Shown piece by piece: positions 7,417 through 15,918 of a DNA stretch of 34,506 nt. A program made the position numbers and the translations under genes. The notes beneath the pieces were generated by a model. That model made no database searches. It worked only from the letters and a program-made list of their open reading frames with translations, and had not been told where the DNA came from. This DNA comes from Prevotella sp. UBA1705 (GTDB lineage: Bacteria; Bacteroidota; Bacteroidia; Bacteroidales; Bacteroidaceae), in contig DCJH01000005.1 of NCBI GenBank assembly GCA_002317385.1, positions 17,901 to 52,406 of the forward strand. Reading direction: 5' to 3'. Within the stretch, counting starts at the first letter, position 1, and every line of letters begins with the position of its first letter.

Positions 7417-8382
7417 ATGAAAAAAACTTTTGTATTGATTCTGCTGGCGCTGACAACGTGCATCCTGACCGTCGGTGCCCAATCTAAGGTGTATCTCACC
7501 CGTGACATCTCGCCCGAGTCATTGGTAAGGATCTACAAAGCGCTGGGCGTGAAGGCGTCGGGACGCGTGGCCGTGAAGATCTCCACCGGCGAAGGGTCTA
7601 ATCCCAACTATCTGAAACCAACCCTCATCAAGGGACTGGTGGAGGAGGTGAACGGCACCATCGTGGAGTGTGGAACGGCCTACGGCGGCGACCGCATGAA
7701 CTTCGACGACCATTGGAAGGTGGTGCAGCAGCACGGATTCGACTCGCTCTTTGCCGTGGATCTCATGGACGAGTACGACGAGATACGCATTCCCGTGAAA
7801 GACCGCACGCATCTCAACTATGACATTGTGGGCGGACATCTGGCCAACTACGACTTCATGGTCTGCCTCAACCACTTCAAAGGTCACCCAATGGGCGGCT
7901 ATGGAGGGGCGCTGAAAAACCTGTCTATTGGGTGTGCGTCGCGCAATGGCAAGGCCTACATCCACTCGGCAGGCAAGATGTCGAAACTCGACGTGGCCAA
8001 ACTGTGGACGCCCGAGTACACCGGCAACCAGGACGGATTTCTCGAAAGCATGGCCGCCGCGGCACAAGCCGTAGTGAACTATTTCCAGCGCGAGCGCGGC
8101 ATCATCTACATCAGCGTGATGAACAACATGACCGTAGACTGCGACTGCGTGGCCCATCCGGCTCCAGTGAAGCTCAAAGACTATGGCATCCTCGCCTCCA
8201 CCGACCCTGTAGCCCTCGACCAGGCGTGCGTCGACATCATCAATCAGCAGAAGGTGACTGCCGAAAACGACCCCACCGACCTCCTCGTACGCATCAACAA
8301 GAAGCACGGCACCCATACCATCGACTGGGCCGAGAAGATTGGTCTCGGCACCAAGAACTATAAGATTGTGGAGGTGAAATAG
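7417..8382 (+). CDS. Exported DUF362 domain protein
   Basis: A 321-residue protein with an N-terminal signal peptide (MKKTFVLILLALTTC..., cleavage probably after VGAQ at about residue 22). The rest is a DUF362 domain: KVYLTRDISPESLVRIYKAL, AVKISTGEGSNPNYLKP, CLNHFKGHPMGGYGGALKNL and the late ASTDPVALDQACVDII segment are family hallmarks. DUF362 proteins are often fused to ferredoxin domains; here no CxxCxxC cluster is present, and the protein is predicted to be periplasmic. Biochemical function is unknown. It follows an AraC-type gene by 43 bp with a hairpin between, which suggests coregulation. Confidence 0.88.
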   Translation: MKKTFVLILLALTTCILTVGAQSKVYLTRDISPESLVRIYKALGVKASGRVAVKISTGEGSNPNYLKPTLIKGLVEEVNGTIVECGTAYGGDRMNFDDHWKVVQQHGFDSLFAVDLMDEYDEIRIPVKDRTHLNYDIVGGHLANYDFMVCLNHFKGHPMGGYGGALKNLSIGCASRNGKAYIHSAGKMSKLDVAKLWTPEYTGNQDGFLESMAAAAQAVVNYFQRERGIIYISVMNNMTVDCDCVAHPAPVKLKDYGILASTDPVALDQACVDIINQQKVTAENDPTDLLVRINKKHGTHTIDWAEKIGLGTKNYKIVEVK

Positions 8383-8857
8383 GCGCTTAGTCGCCCTCTC
8401 AGAAGACGCTTGCTCTCACACAAATGACAGCCAAGAATGCTTGAAACTCATAGTGTCATGTGATGAGATGGCACACCCACAAATATGACGCAAGCCCTGT
8501 AGTGCGAATCATCGCTCCATTCAAACAGACTGCTATCACCATTGCAGGTAAAATCAGCAAATTGCACTACCATTTGCAGTAACCCTGAAAATGGGTTACA
8601 ATAATAATAGCCCGGAGTTGGCCAGCGAAGCTGGTCTTCCCCGGGCAGATTGTATGCGGAAAGGAGTGGAATATAGAAGATGTTACACTACCAATGTCTT
8701 TCTATTACCATGTTCGGAACACTGCAACTACACTCCGAAGACTGGATAACAGCCCCACGGGAGTAAGGCTAACGAGAGATTCCTCCATCAAACCCAAACC
8801 TTTATGCCGTAAAGATCGTGTATTATTGTCTTCAAGCCCCATCCCTCTATCTACCAT
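8383..8857. other. Intergenic region with several stem-loops
   Basis: This stretch of about 475 bp holds no credible gene. GTAACCC (8579-8585) pairs with GGGTTAC (8593-8599) and may end the DUF362 transcript, though no T-tract follows. A larger two-part stem follows: GCCCGG (8610-8615) with CCGGGC (8641-8646), and GGCCAGC (8620-8626) with GCTGGTC (8630-8636) around GAA. The first looks terminator-like and the second REP-like. A 67-codon open frame at 8694 has no start signal or recognisable protein features. Confidence 0.5.
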
Positions 8858-8890
8858 AAAAAAGATGTGCCAGGCAAGCCCGGCACATCT
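8858..8890 (-). terminator. Terminator of susC-susD operon
   Basis: AGATGTGCC (8863-8871) pairs with GGCACATCT (8882-8890). On the minus strand the stem is followed by a T-run (A residues 8858-8863), 60 nt beyond the susD stop. Confidence 0.85.
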
Positions 8891-8949
8891 CAGATAACTG
8901 ATATTGAGTCTCTAAAATAACGACTCAGCGATTGACAAAAGTCTGGATT

Positions 8950-10659
8950 TTACCACTGGAACAATGGGGAGTCACCCGATGGGGGAACCGGAGCAGGGTT
9001 GTTGGTGCAGTCGAGATTATAGTTGGTCTCGGTCTGAACGATACACCAGTTCATCCATTCGGGAACAGAAGTGGTGTTCCAACGGAATCCCTCCACGTGG
9101 TTGGTCTTGGCGTAGCTGCGAATCACACCCTTGTTGAGGCGCTTGATATCGAAGGTGGCGAAGCCCTCACCCCAGAGTTCTACGCGGCGCTGCCACCAGC
9201 ACTCGTTCTGGAACTTGGAAGTCTTGGTATTGCCGTAGGCCTCATTGTGCGTGCCATAAACATAACTGGGGTCGCGCTGCTGAGCAAACTTGGTGAGCAG
9301 AGCGATACCATCGGCCTCGTTCATCATACCAGCTGCCTCAGCCTCGATAAGCATCATCTCCTCGACGCGCATCAATGGCACCGACATGGTGAAACCAATC
9401 ATCTGGTTGTGACGGCCAGCCTCACCGCCTGCAAGACGGAACTTCACGGGCAGACCACCTACGCCGGTATAAGCCGAAGTGGTGTAGTAACCAGTGTTGT
9501 AGATCCATTCAGGATAATCAGAATAGGCCTTGAGGGCATCAATCTTCATATTGGCAGTAGATTCTGCAATCTCATCGTCATTAGCGCCAGTACCCTTGAG
9601 GTCGTCGATGGCAAAGTCTACGAAGCACTTGCGACGAATATCGGTCTTCGGCATGGTCTCATAGAGATGGCGGTCGATAAGCCAGAACTGACCGTAATTG
9701 GAGGCGTAGCCGCAACCCGACTGCTCGGGGTCTACCTCAAGGCACATCTGCGAGCCCCAGCTGGAGTCGCCGTCGTTGTCGCGAATATTGGGATCGTCTG
9801 ATTTATAGGTAGTGCAGAGCATCCAAGCATGGTTGGGCGTGTTGAAGGCCGTCATGCGGTCGGTGTACTCATCGGAAGACAACATGGAGTAGCCTTCCTG
9901 GGCCATCTTGGCATACTTGCGGGCGTTGGCCCAGTCTTCCATCGTGAGGTAGGCGCGAGCCTTGAGGCCATAGACCACAGACACGTCGGGAGTGGTCTTG
10001 TCGGTGCGCTCGTAGCCAGCCAGATACTTCTCGGCCTTATCGAGGTCGGAGAGGATAAAGGCATAGATCTGCTCATTGGTAGCCCGTGGGTTGTGGGCTG
10101 CATCCTCGGTGGTCATGCCTTCCTTCTGGATAGGCACGGTCTCAGCGTTCTTGTCTTCTCCATAAGTCTTGGGCGCATACATGCGGGCCAAGTCGAGATA
10201 GTAGAAGGCGCGCATGGCATAGGCAATACCGGCACCACTCATGTGTAGATCGTCGGGATTCTCGCCTGCCAAGGCAATCACGTCATTACAAGCCTTGATC
10301 CATCCGTAGTAGAGCGTCCAAGGAATCTGCGGATAAGCGTAGGTCGGACCCAGATACTGTGAGATATAGAAGGAGTCGTACCAGTTGAGGTGGGGCTGGA
10401 GAATATCCTGTCCCTGCACGTCGCGCATGAGCATGAGTGTGGGATAACCGAAATCATTTCCCCACCAGCTGCTTCCGCGATACAAGAACTGTCCTACCAA
10501 GGTGGACGTCGCTGCATCGACCATACTCTGGAAGGCCGTGGGCGAATTTTGTACCTCCGACTGCGACACCGTGGCGCTCTGCGGTTCATATTCCTCTATG
10601 CAACCTGTCAGACCAACAGACAGCATTGCAACAGCTAATGTCTTATATATATTTTTCAT
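8950..10659 (-). CDS. SusD/RagB family outer-membrane lipoprotein
   Basis: A 569-residue surface lipoprotein that, in known pairs, forms the lid over the SusC barrel and captures the nutrient. The signal ends in the lipobox LTGC with Cys at residue 20, followed by acidic residues (IEEYE) as in surface-exported lipoproteins. SusD features include the early QSMVDAATSTLVG region, AMRAFYYLDLARMYAPKTYG, the tetratricopeptide-like KARAYLTMEDWANARKYA, and the C-terminal RVELWGEGFATFDIKRLNKG. It lies 21 bp downstream of susC on the minus strand and has a strong Shine-Dalgarno sequence. No glycosidase, lyase or sensor gene is adjacent, so the substrate cannot be inferred. Confidence 0.96.
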   Translation of the reverse strand: MKNIYKTLAVAMLSVGLTGCIEEYEPQSATVSQSEVQNSPTAFQSMVDAATSTLVGQFLYRGSSWWGNDFGYPTLMLMRDVQGQDILQPHLNWYDSFYISQYLGPTYAYPQIPWTLYYGWIKACNDVIALAGENPDDLHMSGAGIAYAMRAFYYLDLARMYAPKTYGEDKNAETVPIQKEGMTTEDAAHNPRATNEQIYAFILSDLDKAEKYLAGYERTDKTTPDVSVVYGLKARAYLTMEDWANARKYAKMAQEGYSMLSSDEYTDRMTAFNTPNHAWMLCTTYKSDDPNIRDNDGDSSWGSQMCLEVDPEQSGCGYASNYGQFWLIDRHLYETMPKTDIRRKCFVDFAIDDLKGTGANDDEIAESTANMKIDALKAYSDYPEWIYNTGYYTTSAYTGVGGLPVKFRLAGGEAGRHNQMIGFTMSVPLMRVEEMMLIEAEAAGMMNEADGIALLTKFAQQRDPSYVYGTHNEAYGNTKTSKFQNECWWQRRVELWGEGFATFDIKRLNKGVIRSYAKTNHVEGFRWNTTSVPEWMNWCIVQTETNYNLDCTNNPAPVPPSGDSPLFQW

Positions 10660-10666
10660 TGTAAAG

Positions 10667-10674
10667 TTCCTCCT
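10667..10674 (-). promoter_or_regulatory. Strong Shine-Dalgarno of susD
   Basis: AGGAGGAA on the minus strand, 7 nt before the susD ATG, within the 21-bp susC-susD gap. Strong anti-16S pairing is uncommon in Bacteroidota, so it suggests the lipoprotein is translated at high level relative to susC. Confidence 0.7.
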
Positions 10675-10680
10675 GATTGG

Positions 10681-13600
10681 TTAGAATGTAATTTGCACAC
10701 CGCCGGAAATGTTTCTTACCGGTGAATATACGTTCACGCTCTCGTTGCCATCGAAGGCATAGCGTGGGTCGAGACCCTTGCGTGCTGACCAGAAGCCGAG
10801 GTTTTCGCCTGTGGCATAGACGCGAATCTTAGATACAAAGTGCACAAGGCTCTTGGGGAAGGTGTAGCCGATGTTGAACGACTGGAAGTTGAGATAGCTT
10901 GCCTTGGTCAACCAACGGTCAGAAGCCTGGCCCGTGTACTTGTCACCATACTGCCAGCGAGGAATATTGCTGCCCATGTTGTCAGCACTCCAAGCCTTCA
11001 TATAGTCCTTATGGAAGTTTCTTCCCTCAGACTTAGAAACCTGCGGAGTCATCAGAACCTGGTAGCGAGAGTCGTAAACACGACCGCCCAGCTGATAGTC
11101 GAATGTTACAGAAGCGTCGAAGTTACCGATGCGGAGCGTAGTGCTGAAACCACCGAAGAGGTCGGGAGCATTGGTTCCGTGAGCATAACGGTTGGCCTTG
11201 TTCGGGTCTGTTGTCGTGCCGGAGCGCTTCTTAGCAGGACGATTACTGATGGTAGCGGGAGCGTTACCCAGCGTGCTCATGTCCTCATCGTAGTAGTAAA
11301 GGGCCTGACCCTTCTCGTCTACACCTGCGTAAGCATAGGTCATGTAGTTGAGCATGGGACCACCTTCCTCGTACCAGTAGGGGGCTTCATAGAATCCTCC
11401 GTTGTTGAGAACCTTGGAAGCAGGGAGCTTCAGCACCTTACCGGTGTTGTGAGCCATATTCATGGTTACGGTCCAGTCGATGTCTTTGGTGCGAACGATG
11501 GCACCAGTCAGGTTAAGTTCGAAACCAGAGTTGCGGATGTCGCCCACGTTGCCGTAGTAACCGCGAGAACCCATAGACTCAGGAACAGAAAGCCAGAACA
11601 ACAGGTTGGTGGTCTTCTTCGAATAGAAATCGAGGCTACCGGTGAGACGGCTCTTCCACAAACCAAACTCAACACCGATGTTGAAGTTGGTGGTTGTCTC
11701 CCAAGTGATCTCAGGATTACCAATGCGCCAGAACTTGGGGCTCATGGTTGTCTCGCTCGACTTAGACAGGTTGTAGAGATTGGTATAAGCAAATGTACCG
11801 ATGTTGTCGTTACCCTGCTGACCGATAGAGGCCTTCAGCTTCAACATATCAATCCAAGGCATGCTCTCCATGAACGACTCCTTCGACACAATCCAGGCAC
11901 CGCCTACTGACCAGAAGCTACCCCAACGGTGAGCCGTGGCAAAGCGAGAGGTGGCGTCGCGACGGTAAGACATAGAGCCGTAATATTTCTCTGCGTAGTT
12001 ATACTGCACGTTGCCGAAGTAACCTTCCACGTTGTAGGGAGTGGTGTAAGAGGTATTATTCGACTTGGTGGCGAAGGCAGCAAGCTCGCGAATGTCGGGC
12101 GAGAAGTTACCCTTGGCCGTAGCCTCCAGGTACTTGGTCTCCTGCTTGTAGTACTCGTGACCCAGCATCACGTTCAAATCGTGCTTACCGAAGGTCTTGT
12201 AGAATGTCAACGTCTGAACGTAGTTGGTGCGGATGTTGTTGTTCACGCTCTTAGTCAGCTCACCACCCACAGAACTCTTCGGCAATACGAAGGAGCTTCC
12301 GTAGTCGGAGTAGTCGTCCTGGCCCCAGATGAGGGTATTGGTCATATTGAACTTCAGCCAATCAGTGATGTTGATATCCATGAACAAGTTGCCGTTGAGC
12401 TGGTTGCTGTTTCTCAGGAACTCATTGTAAACATTGGCTCCAATGGGGTTACCGAGCATGAAGGGACGGGAGAGACCGCCGTTGCTACCGGATGATCCGT
12501 AGTCATAGCGCTGGTGACCATACTGATCCACGGCAATAACAGGATTGCCATTGGCATCGAGTGTTCTCACGTAAACCGGGAAAATCGGGGCAATCATCGA
12601 GGTGTAGTACATCAGGTTGGTCTGTCCCCAGGCCGTTCCCAAGTTGGGGTTTGATGTCTGCTTAGAGCGAACATAGCTCACGTTGGCACCTACCTTGAGC
12701 CACTTAGTGGCCTGGTAGTCGGCCTTGATGCGTGAGGAGAAACGGTTGTAACCCGAATATTCGATGATACCATCTTCCTTCAGGTAACCAGCGCTGGCAT
12801 AGAATGAGGAGCGATCGGTAGATCCATTGACGCTCACGTTGTACTCCTGACGCAGAGCTGACTTATAAGCCAGGTCGGTCCAGTTATCAGGCTGGAGATA
12901 ATAGGTAAGGCCATCGGCACCCTTGAAGGTGCGGCCCATCACAGCCTGAGGCACAACCTTGCCGTCCATGCCGATGAGGTTGGTACCCTCGGGAAGCGTG
13001 TAGACATTGTAGTTGCCCAACTGCTTCATCATGGTAGAGTTGGCCCAAACATTGGCATCGGCAGCATTCTTGCCGTTGGCCAGTGCGTAATTATTAAACA
13101 TGGTGTAGTAAGCCTCGTAGTAAGAAGCAGGTGTATCGAGCACATCATACTCCTGAATGGCGCGGCTGTTGCCTCCGAGCTTCACGTCCAAAGACACGAT
13201 AGCGTCGCGAGTCTTACCCTTCTTGGTGGTGACGATGATCACACCTGATGCACCGCGGGCACCATACAATGCTGCAGAAGCGGCATCCTTCAATACGCTG
13301 ACCGACTCAATATCCGACTGAGGGATATTAGAGAGGTTGGCCGTGTAAGGAGCACCGTCGACGATAATGAGCGGGTCGGTTCCTGCATACAGTGAGGAGA
13401 TACCACGAATGTTCATGGCACCAGCACCAGCACCAGGCGCACCAGAGGCGCTACGCATCTGAAGACCGGAAACATTTCCTACCAATGCGTTGGCCACGTT
13501 GGTCGTAACGTGCTTCGACAGGTCCTCAGCATTCATAAATGTGGCCGAGCCGGTGAAGGCAGACTTCTTTTGTGTACCGAACGCTACCACCACTACTTCG

Positions 13601-13902
13601 TCGAGACTCTTGTTGTCGGGAGTCAGTTCAACCTTCATCTGACGAGAGGCTGTCATGACTCTTGTGGTCATACCGATGTAAGAGAACTCCAGCTTGCTGG
13701 CAGAATTAGGAACTGTCAAGGCAAACTTACCATCAGTATCAGTTATCGTTCCGGTACTTGTACCAACAACTTTAACCGAACCACCGATGATCGGCTGCCC
13801 GTCTTCAGAAGAGACCACGACGCCATTGACTGGCATCTGTGCCCAAGCTACCCCTATACATAGGAAGAAGCTGGCAATAACCATTGTTAATCTTTCTTTC
13901 AT
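10681..13902 (-). CDS. SusC/RagA family TonB-linked outer-membrane transporter
   Basis: A 1073-residue TonB-dependent barrel. After a signal peptide (cleavage after AWAQ, about residue 22) comes a carboxypeptidase-D regulatory-like domain (NGVVVSSEDGQPIIGGSVKV), then the SusC signature SLDEVVVVAFGTQKKSAFTG, the plug domain (LVGNVSGLQMRSASGAPGAG, NIRGISSLYAGTDPLIIVDG, SVLKDAASAALYGARGASGV) and a long beta-barrel ending in GGVQITF. There is no STN domain, so it is not predicted to signal directly to a FecR-type anti-sigma factor. It heads a two-gene operon with susD and lacks the hybrid sensor or enzyme genes of a full polysaccharide utilisation locus. Confidence 0.97.
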   Translation of the reverse strand: MKERLTMVIASFFLCIGVAWAQMPVNGVVVSSEDGQPIIGGSVKVVGTSTGTITDTDGKFALTVPNSASKLEFSYIGMTTRVMTASRQMKVELTPDNKSLDEVVVVAFGTQKKSAFTGSATFMNAEDLSKHVTTNVANALVGNVSGLQMRSASGAPGAGAGAMNIRGISSLYAGTDPLIIVDGAPYTANLSNIPQSDIESVSVLKDAASAALYGARGASGVIIVTTKKGKTRDAIVSLDVKLGGNSRAIQEYDVLDTPASYYEAYYTMFNNYALANGKNAADANVWANSTMMKQLGNYNVYTLPEGTNLIGMDGKVVPQAVMGRTFKGADGLTYYLQPDNWTDLAYKSALRQEYNVSVNGSTDRSSFYASAGYLKEDGIIEYSGYNRFSSRIKADYQATKWLKVGANVSYVRSKQTSNPNLGTAWGQTNLMYYTSMIAPIFPVYVRTLDANGNPVIAVDQYGHQRYDYGSSGSNGGLSRPFMLGNPIGANVYNEFLRNSNQLNGNLFMDINITDWLKFNMTNTLIWGQDDYSDYGSSFVLPKSSVGGELTKSVNNNIRTNYVQTLTFYKTFGKHDLNVMLGHEYYKQETKYLEATAKGNFSPDIRELAAFATKSNNTSYTTPYNVEGYFGNVQYNYAEKYYGSMSYRRDATSRFATAHRWGSFWSVGGAWIVSKESFMESMPWIDMLKLKASIGQQGNDNIGTFAYTNLYNLSKSSETTMSPKFWRIGNPEITWETTTNFNIGVEFGLWKSRLTGSLDFYSKKTTNLLFWLSVPESMGSRGYYGNVGDIRNSGFELNLTGAIVRTKDIDWTVTMNMAHNTGKVLKLPASKVLNNGGFYEAPYWYEEGGPMLNYMTYAYAGVDEKGQALYYYDEDMSTLGNAPATISNRPAKKRSGTTTDPNKANRYAHGTNAPDLFGGFSTTLRIGNFDASVTFDYQLGGRVYDSRYQVLMTPQVSKSEGRNFHKDYMKAWSADNMGSNIPRWQYGDKYTGQASDRWLTKASYLNFQSFNIGYTFPKSLVHFVSKIRVYATGENLGFWSARKGLDPRYAFDGNESVNVYSPVRNISGGVQITF

Positions 13903-14021
13903 AAATATATCATTTAAGGTTATATATAAGTCGGTCTATATAAGGCGAATCGTCACAACTGTAGTGTATTTCCAATCGGTTAGTAAGGTATACACTGCTA
14001 AATAGGTCGTATTAGGACATG

Positions 14022-14029
14022 CAAAGCTA
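14022..14029 (-). promoter_or_regulatory. -7 box of susC
   Basis: TAGCTTTG on the minus strand matches TAnnTTTG, giving a leader of about 110 nt before susC. A TTTG lies only 13 nt upstream, so the -33 element is uncertain. Confidence 0.5.
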
Positions 14030-14363
14030 ACATTGTGTACGGCAAAAATAAATTAAAATCAAGAAGATAACAAGTTTTTTTTAAAAAAAATTCAGGGTAT
14101 AAACATTATTTAACCATTAAAGCCGTATTTGCATCCAATATCAAAGGTTCGCGGAAAACAAGAATATGTTAGTTCAAGGCGTAGGTCTAATAACAACATG
14201 CAGATATTTATAGCGTACATACCGACAGATTGAAACTATATCACCCCATTGTCGAGACAAACAAAAGAAGTTAAAACGATGTCTATTTTCCTACATCATA
14301 TCATATAGGTGACTGGGAAAAAACAGAGGCTGCGCTATCAGTGCCACAGTCGAATAAGACCTG
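14030..14363. other. AT-rich intergenic region upstream of susC
   Basis: About 330 bp without a gene on either strand. It contains a run of T and A residues near 14075-14095 (TTTTTTTT next to AAAAAAAA) upstream of the susC -7 box, which could act as an UP-like or bent-DNA element. No operator repeat or second RNA gene could be supported. Confidence 0.4.
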
Positions 14364-14413
14364 AAAAAAATAAGGTGCCATGATGGTCGCTGGGCGACAG
14401 CATCATGACACCT
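14364..14413 (-). terminator. Terminator of UDP-glucose dehydrogenase gene
   Basis: A long stem: AGGTG.CATGATG on the left (14373-14385) pairs with CATCATG.CACCT on the right (14402-14413), topped by GTCGC/GGCGAC. On the minus strand it is followed by seven T residues (A-run 14364-14370), 22 nt after the stop codon. Confidence 0.85.
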
Positions 14414-14434
14414 ATATATAATATGGTGTATCGA

Positions 14435-15682
14435 TTAGTCCCGGCGGAAGATATCGCGGGTGTAAACCTTATCAGCTACATCATTAAGCACTGCATCATA
14501 GCGATTGGCAAGGATAGCCTGGCTCTGGTTCTTGAAACTATCGAGGTCGTTCACCACCTTACTCCCAAAGAAAGTGGTGCCATCGTCGAGCGTCGGTTCA
14601 TAGATAATCACCTCCGCCCCCTTGGCCTTGATGCGCTTCATCACGCCCTGGATGCTCGACTGTCGGAAGTTGTCGCTATTGCTTTTCATCGTAAGGCGAT
14701 ACACGCCGATAACGCATCGGTGCTCCTCCGCAGCATCGAAGTCGCCCCGATTGAAGTAATCGTAGTAGCCAGCCATGCTCAATACTTGGTCGGCAATGAA
14801 GTCCTTGCGGGTGCGATTGCTCTCCACAATGGCCTGAATGAGATTTTCGGGCACATCCTCATAGTTGGCAAGCAACTGCTTCGTGTCCTTGGGCAGACAG
14901 TAACCACCATATCCGAACGACGGATTGTTGTAGAAACTGCCGATGCGTGGGTCGAGGCAGACACCACGAATGATGCTCTGCGTGTCGAGGCCCTTCACCT
15001 CGGCATAGGTATCAAGTTCATTGAAATAGCTCACACGCAGGGCGAGATAGGTGTTGGCAAAAAGCTTCACGGCCTCCGCCTCAGTAAGTCCCATGAACAG
15101 CATCTCCACATCCTGCTTGATGGCTCCCTGCCTCAACAGTTCGGCAAAGACATGGGCTGCCTCGTCCAATCGGGTGTCGCCCTCGGGCCGTCCCACAATG
15201 ATGCGACTCGGATAGAGGTTGTCGTAGAGAGCCTTGCTCTCACGAAGGAACTCAGGAGCGAATATAATATTGTCCGACTTATACTTTGCCCTCACTCCTT
15301 CGGTGTAGCCCACAGGGATAGTCGACTTGATGACCATGATGGCCTGGGGATTCACCTTCATCACCAGTTCGATGACTTCTTCCACATGAGTGGTATCGAA
15401 ATAGTTGCGGGCAGAGTCGTAATTGGTCGGAGTGGCTATCACCACGAAGTCGGCATCCTTATAAGCAGCCTCGGCATCGAGCGTCACCGAGAAATCGAGG
15501 TCCTTCTCAGCCAGATACTTTTCGATGTAATCGTCCTGTATGGGCGACTGTCTACGGTTGAGCATCTCCACTTTCTCGGGTACCACATCCACTGCCGTCA
15601 CATGCTGATGCTGACTCAGCAGCGTCGCGATACTCAGTCCCACATAGCCTGTTCCGGCCACCGCAATGTTGTATTTCTTCAT
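14435..15682 (-). CDS. ugd: UDP-glucose 6-dehydrogenase
   Basis: A 415-residue cytoplasmic enzyme that oxidises UDP-glucose to UDP-glucuronate with two NAD, supplying precursors for capsule or other surface polysaccharides. The N-terminal Rossmann motif is AGTGYVGL (residues 9-16). The catalytic Cys262 lies in FGYGGYCLPKDTKQL and the active-site Lys206 in EAVKLFANTYLALR. KSTIPVGYTEG and FAPEFLRESKAL are also typical. The family includes UDP-ManNAc and GDP-mannose dehydrogenases; the short E. coli Ugd-like architecture and FAPEFLREGKAL-type motif favour UDP-glucose. No other sugar-nucleotide genes are adjacent. Divergent from the agmatine deiminase gene. Confidence 0.93.
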   Translation of the reverse strand: MKKYNIAVAGTGYVGLSIATLLSQHQHVTAVDVVPEKVEMLNRRQSPIQDDYIEKYLAEKDLDFSVTLDAEAAYKDADFVVIATPTNYDSARNYFDTTHVEEVIELVMKVNPQAIMVIKSTIPVGYTEGVRAKYKSDNIIFAPEFLRESKALYDNLYPSRIIVGRPEGDTRLDEAAHVFAELLRQGAIKQDVEMLFMGLTEAEAVKLFANTYLALRVSYFNELDTYAEVKGLDTQSIIRGVCLDPRIGSFYNNPSFGYGGYCLPKDTKQLLANYEDVPENLIQAIVESNRTRKDFIADQVLSMAGYYDYFNRGDFDAAEEHRCVIGVYRLTMKSNSDNFRQSSIQGVMKRIKAKGAEVIIYEPTLDDGTTFFGSKVVNDLDSFKNQSQAILANRYDAVLNDVADKVYTRDIFRRD

Positions 15683-15715
15683 TATCAGAATAAGATTTTA
15701 CGCGTAATATTGGTG

Positions 15716-15723
15716 TAAAGGTA
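15716..15723 (-). promoter_or_regulatory. Possible -7 box of ugd
   Basis: TACCTTTA on the minus strand matches TAnnTTTG except for the last base, 33 nt before the ugd ATG. Weak evidence. Confidence 0.35.
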
Positions 15724-15864
15724 GCTAAATTCTCACAAAACAAGACCAATAATTCCTTAAAATTTAGTCCTTCTCCTATTTATATAGTATGCCAACGACA
15801 GAATCTCAGGCACAAGATGATGAAGTTTTTCGGCTTTTGTCCCATAACTTCCAAGTTTATTAAG

Positions 15865-15872
15865 TAAATTTG
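15865..15872 (+). promoter_or_regulatory. -7 box of aguA
   Basis: TAAATTTG matches TAnnTTTG. Expected start of transcription near 15880 leaves a leader of about 40 nt to the ATG at 15919, but almost none to the in-frame ATG at 15886, which supports the later start. Confidence 0.6.
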
Positions 15873-15918
15873 CAGCATAAGAATCATGTGGCCTTCTGGC
15901 CCCAACCATCAGACAGCT

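Noticed and set aside
8694..8897. 67-codon plus-strand open frame before the susD terminator
   Set aside because: No start signal, no recognisable domain, and it runs into the terminator hairpin of the opposite strand.
8932..9801. 289-codon plus-strand open frame opposite susD
   Set aside because: Antisense to a well-supported SusD gene, and its first part runs through the terminator side of the operon.
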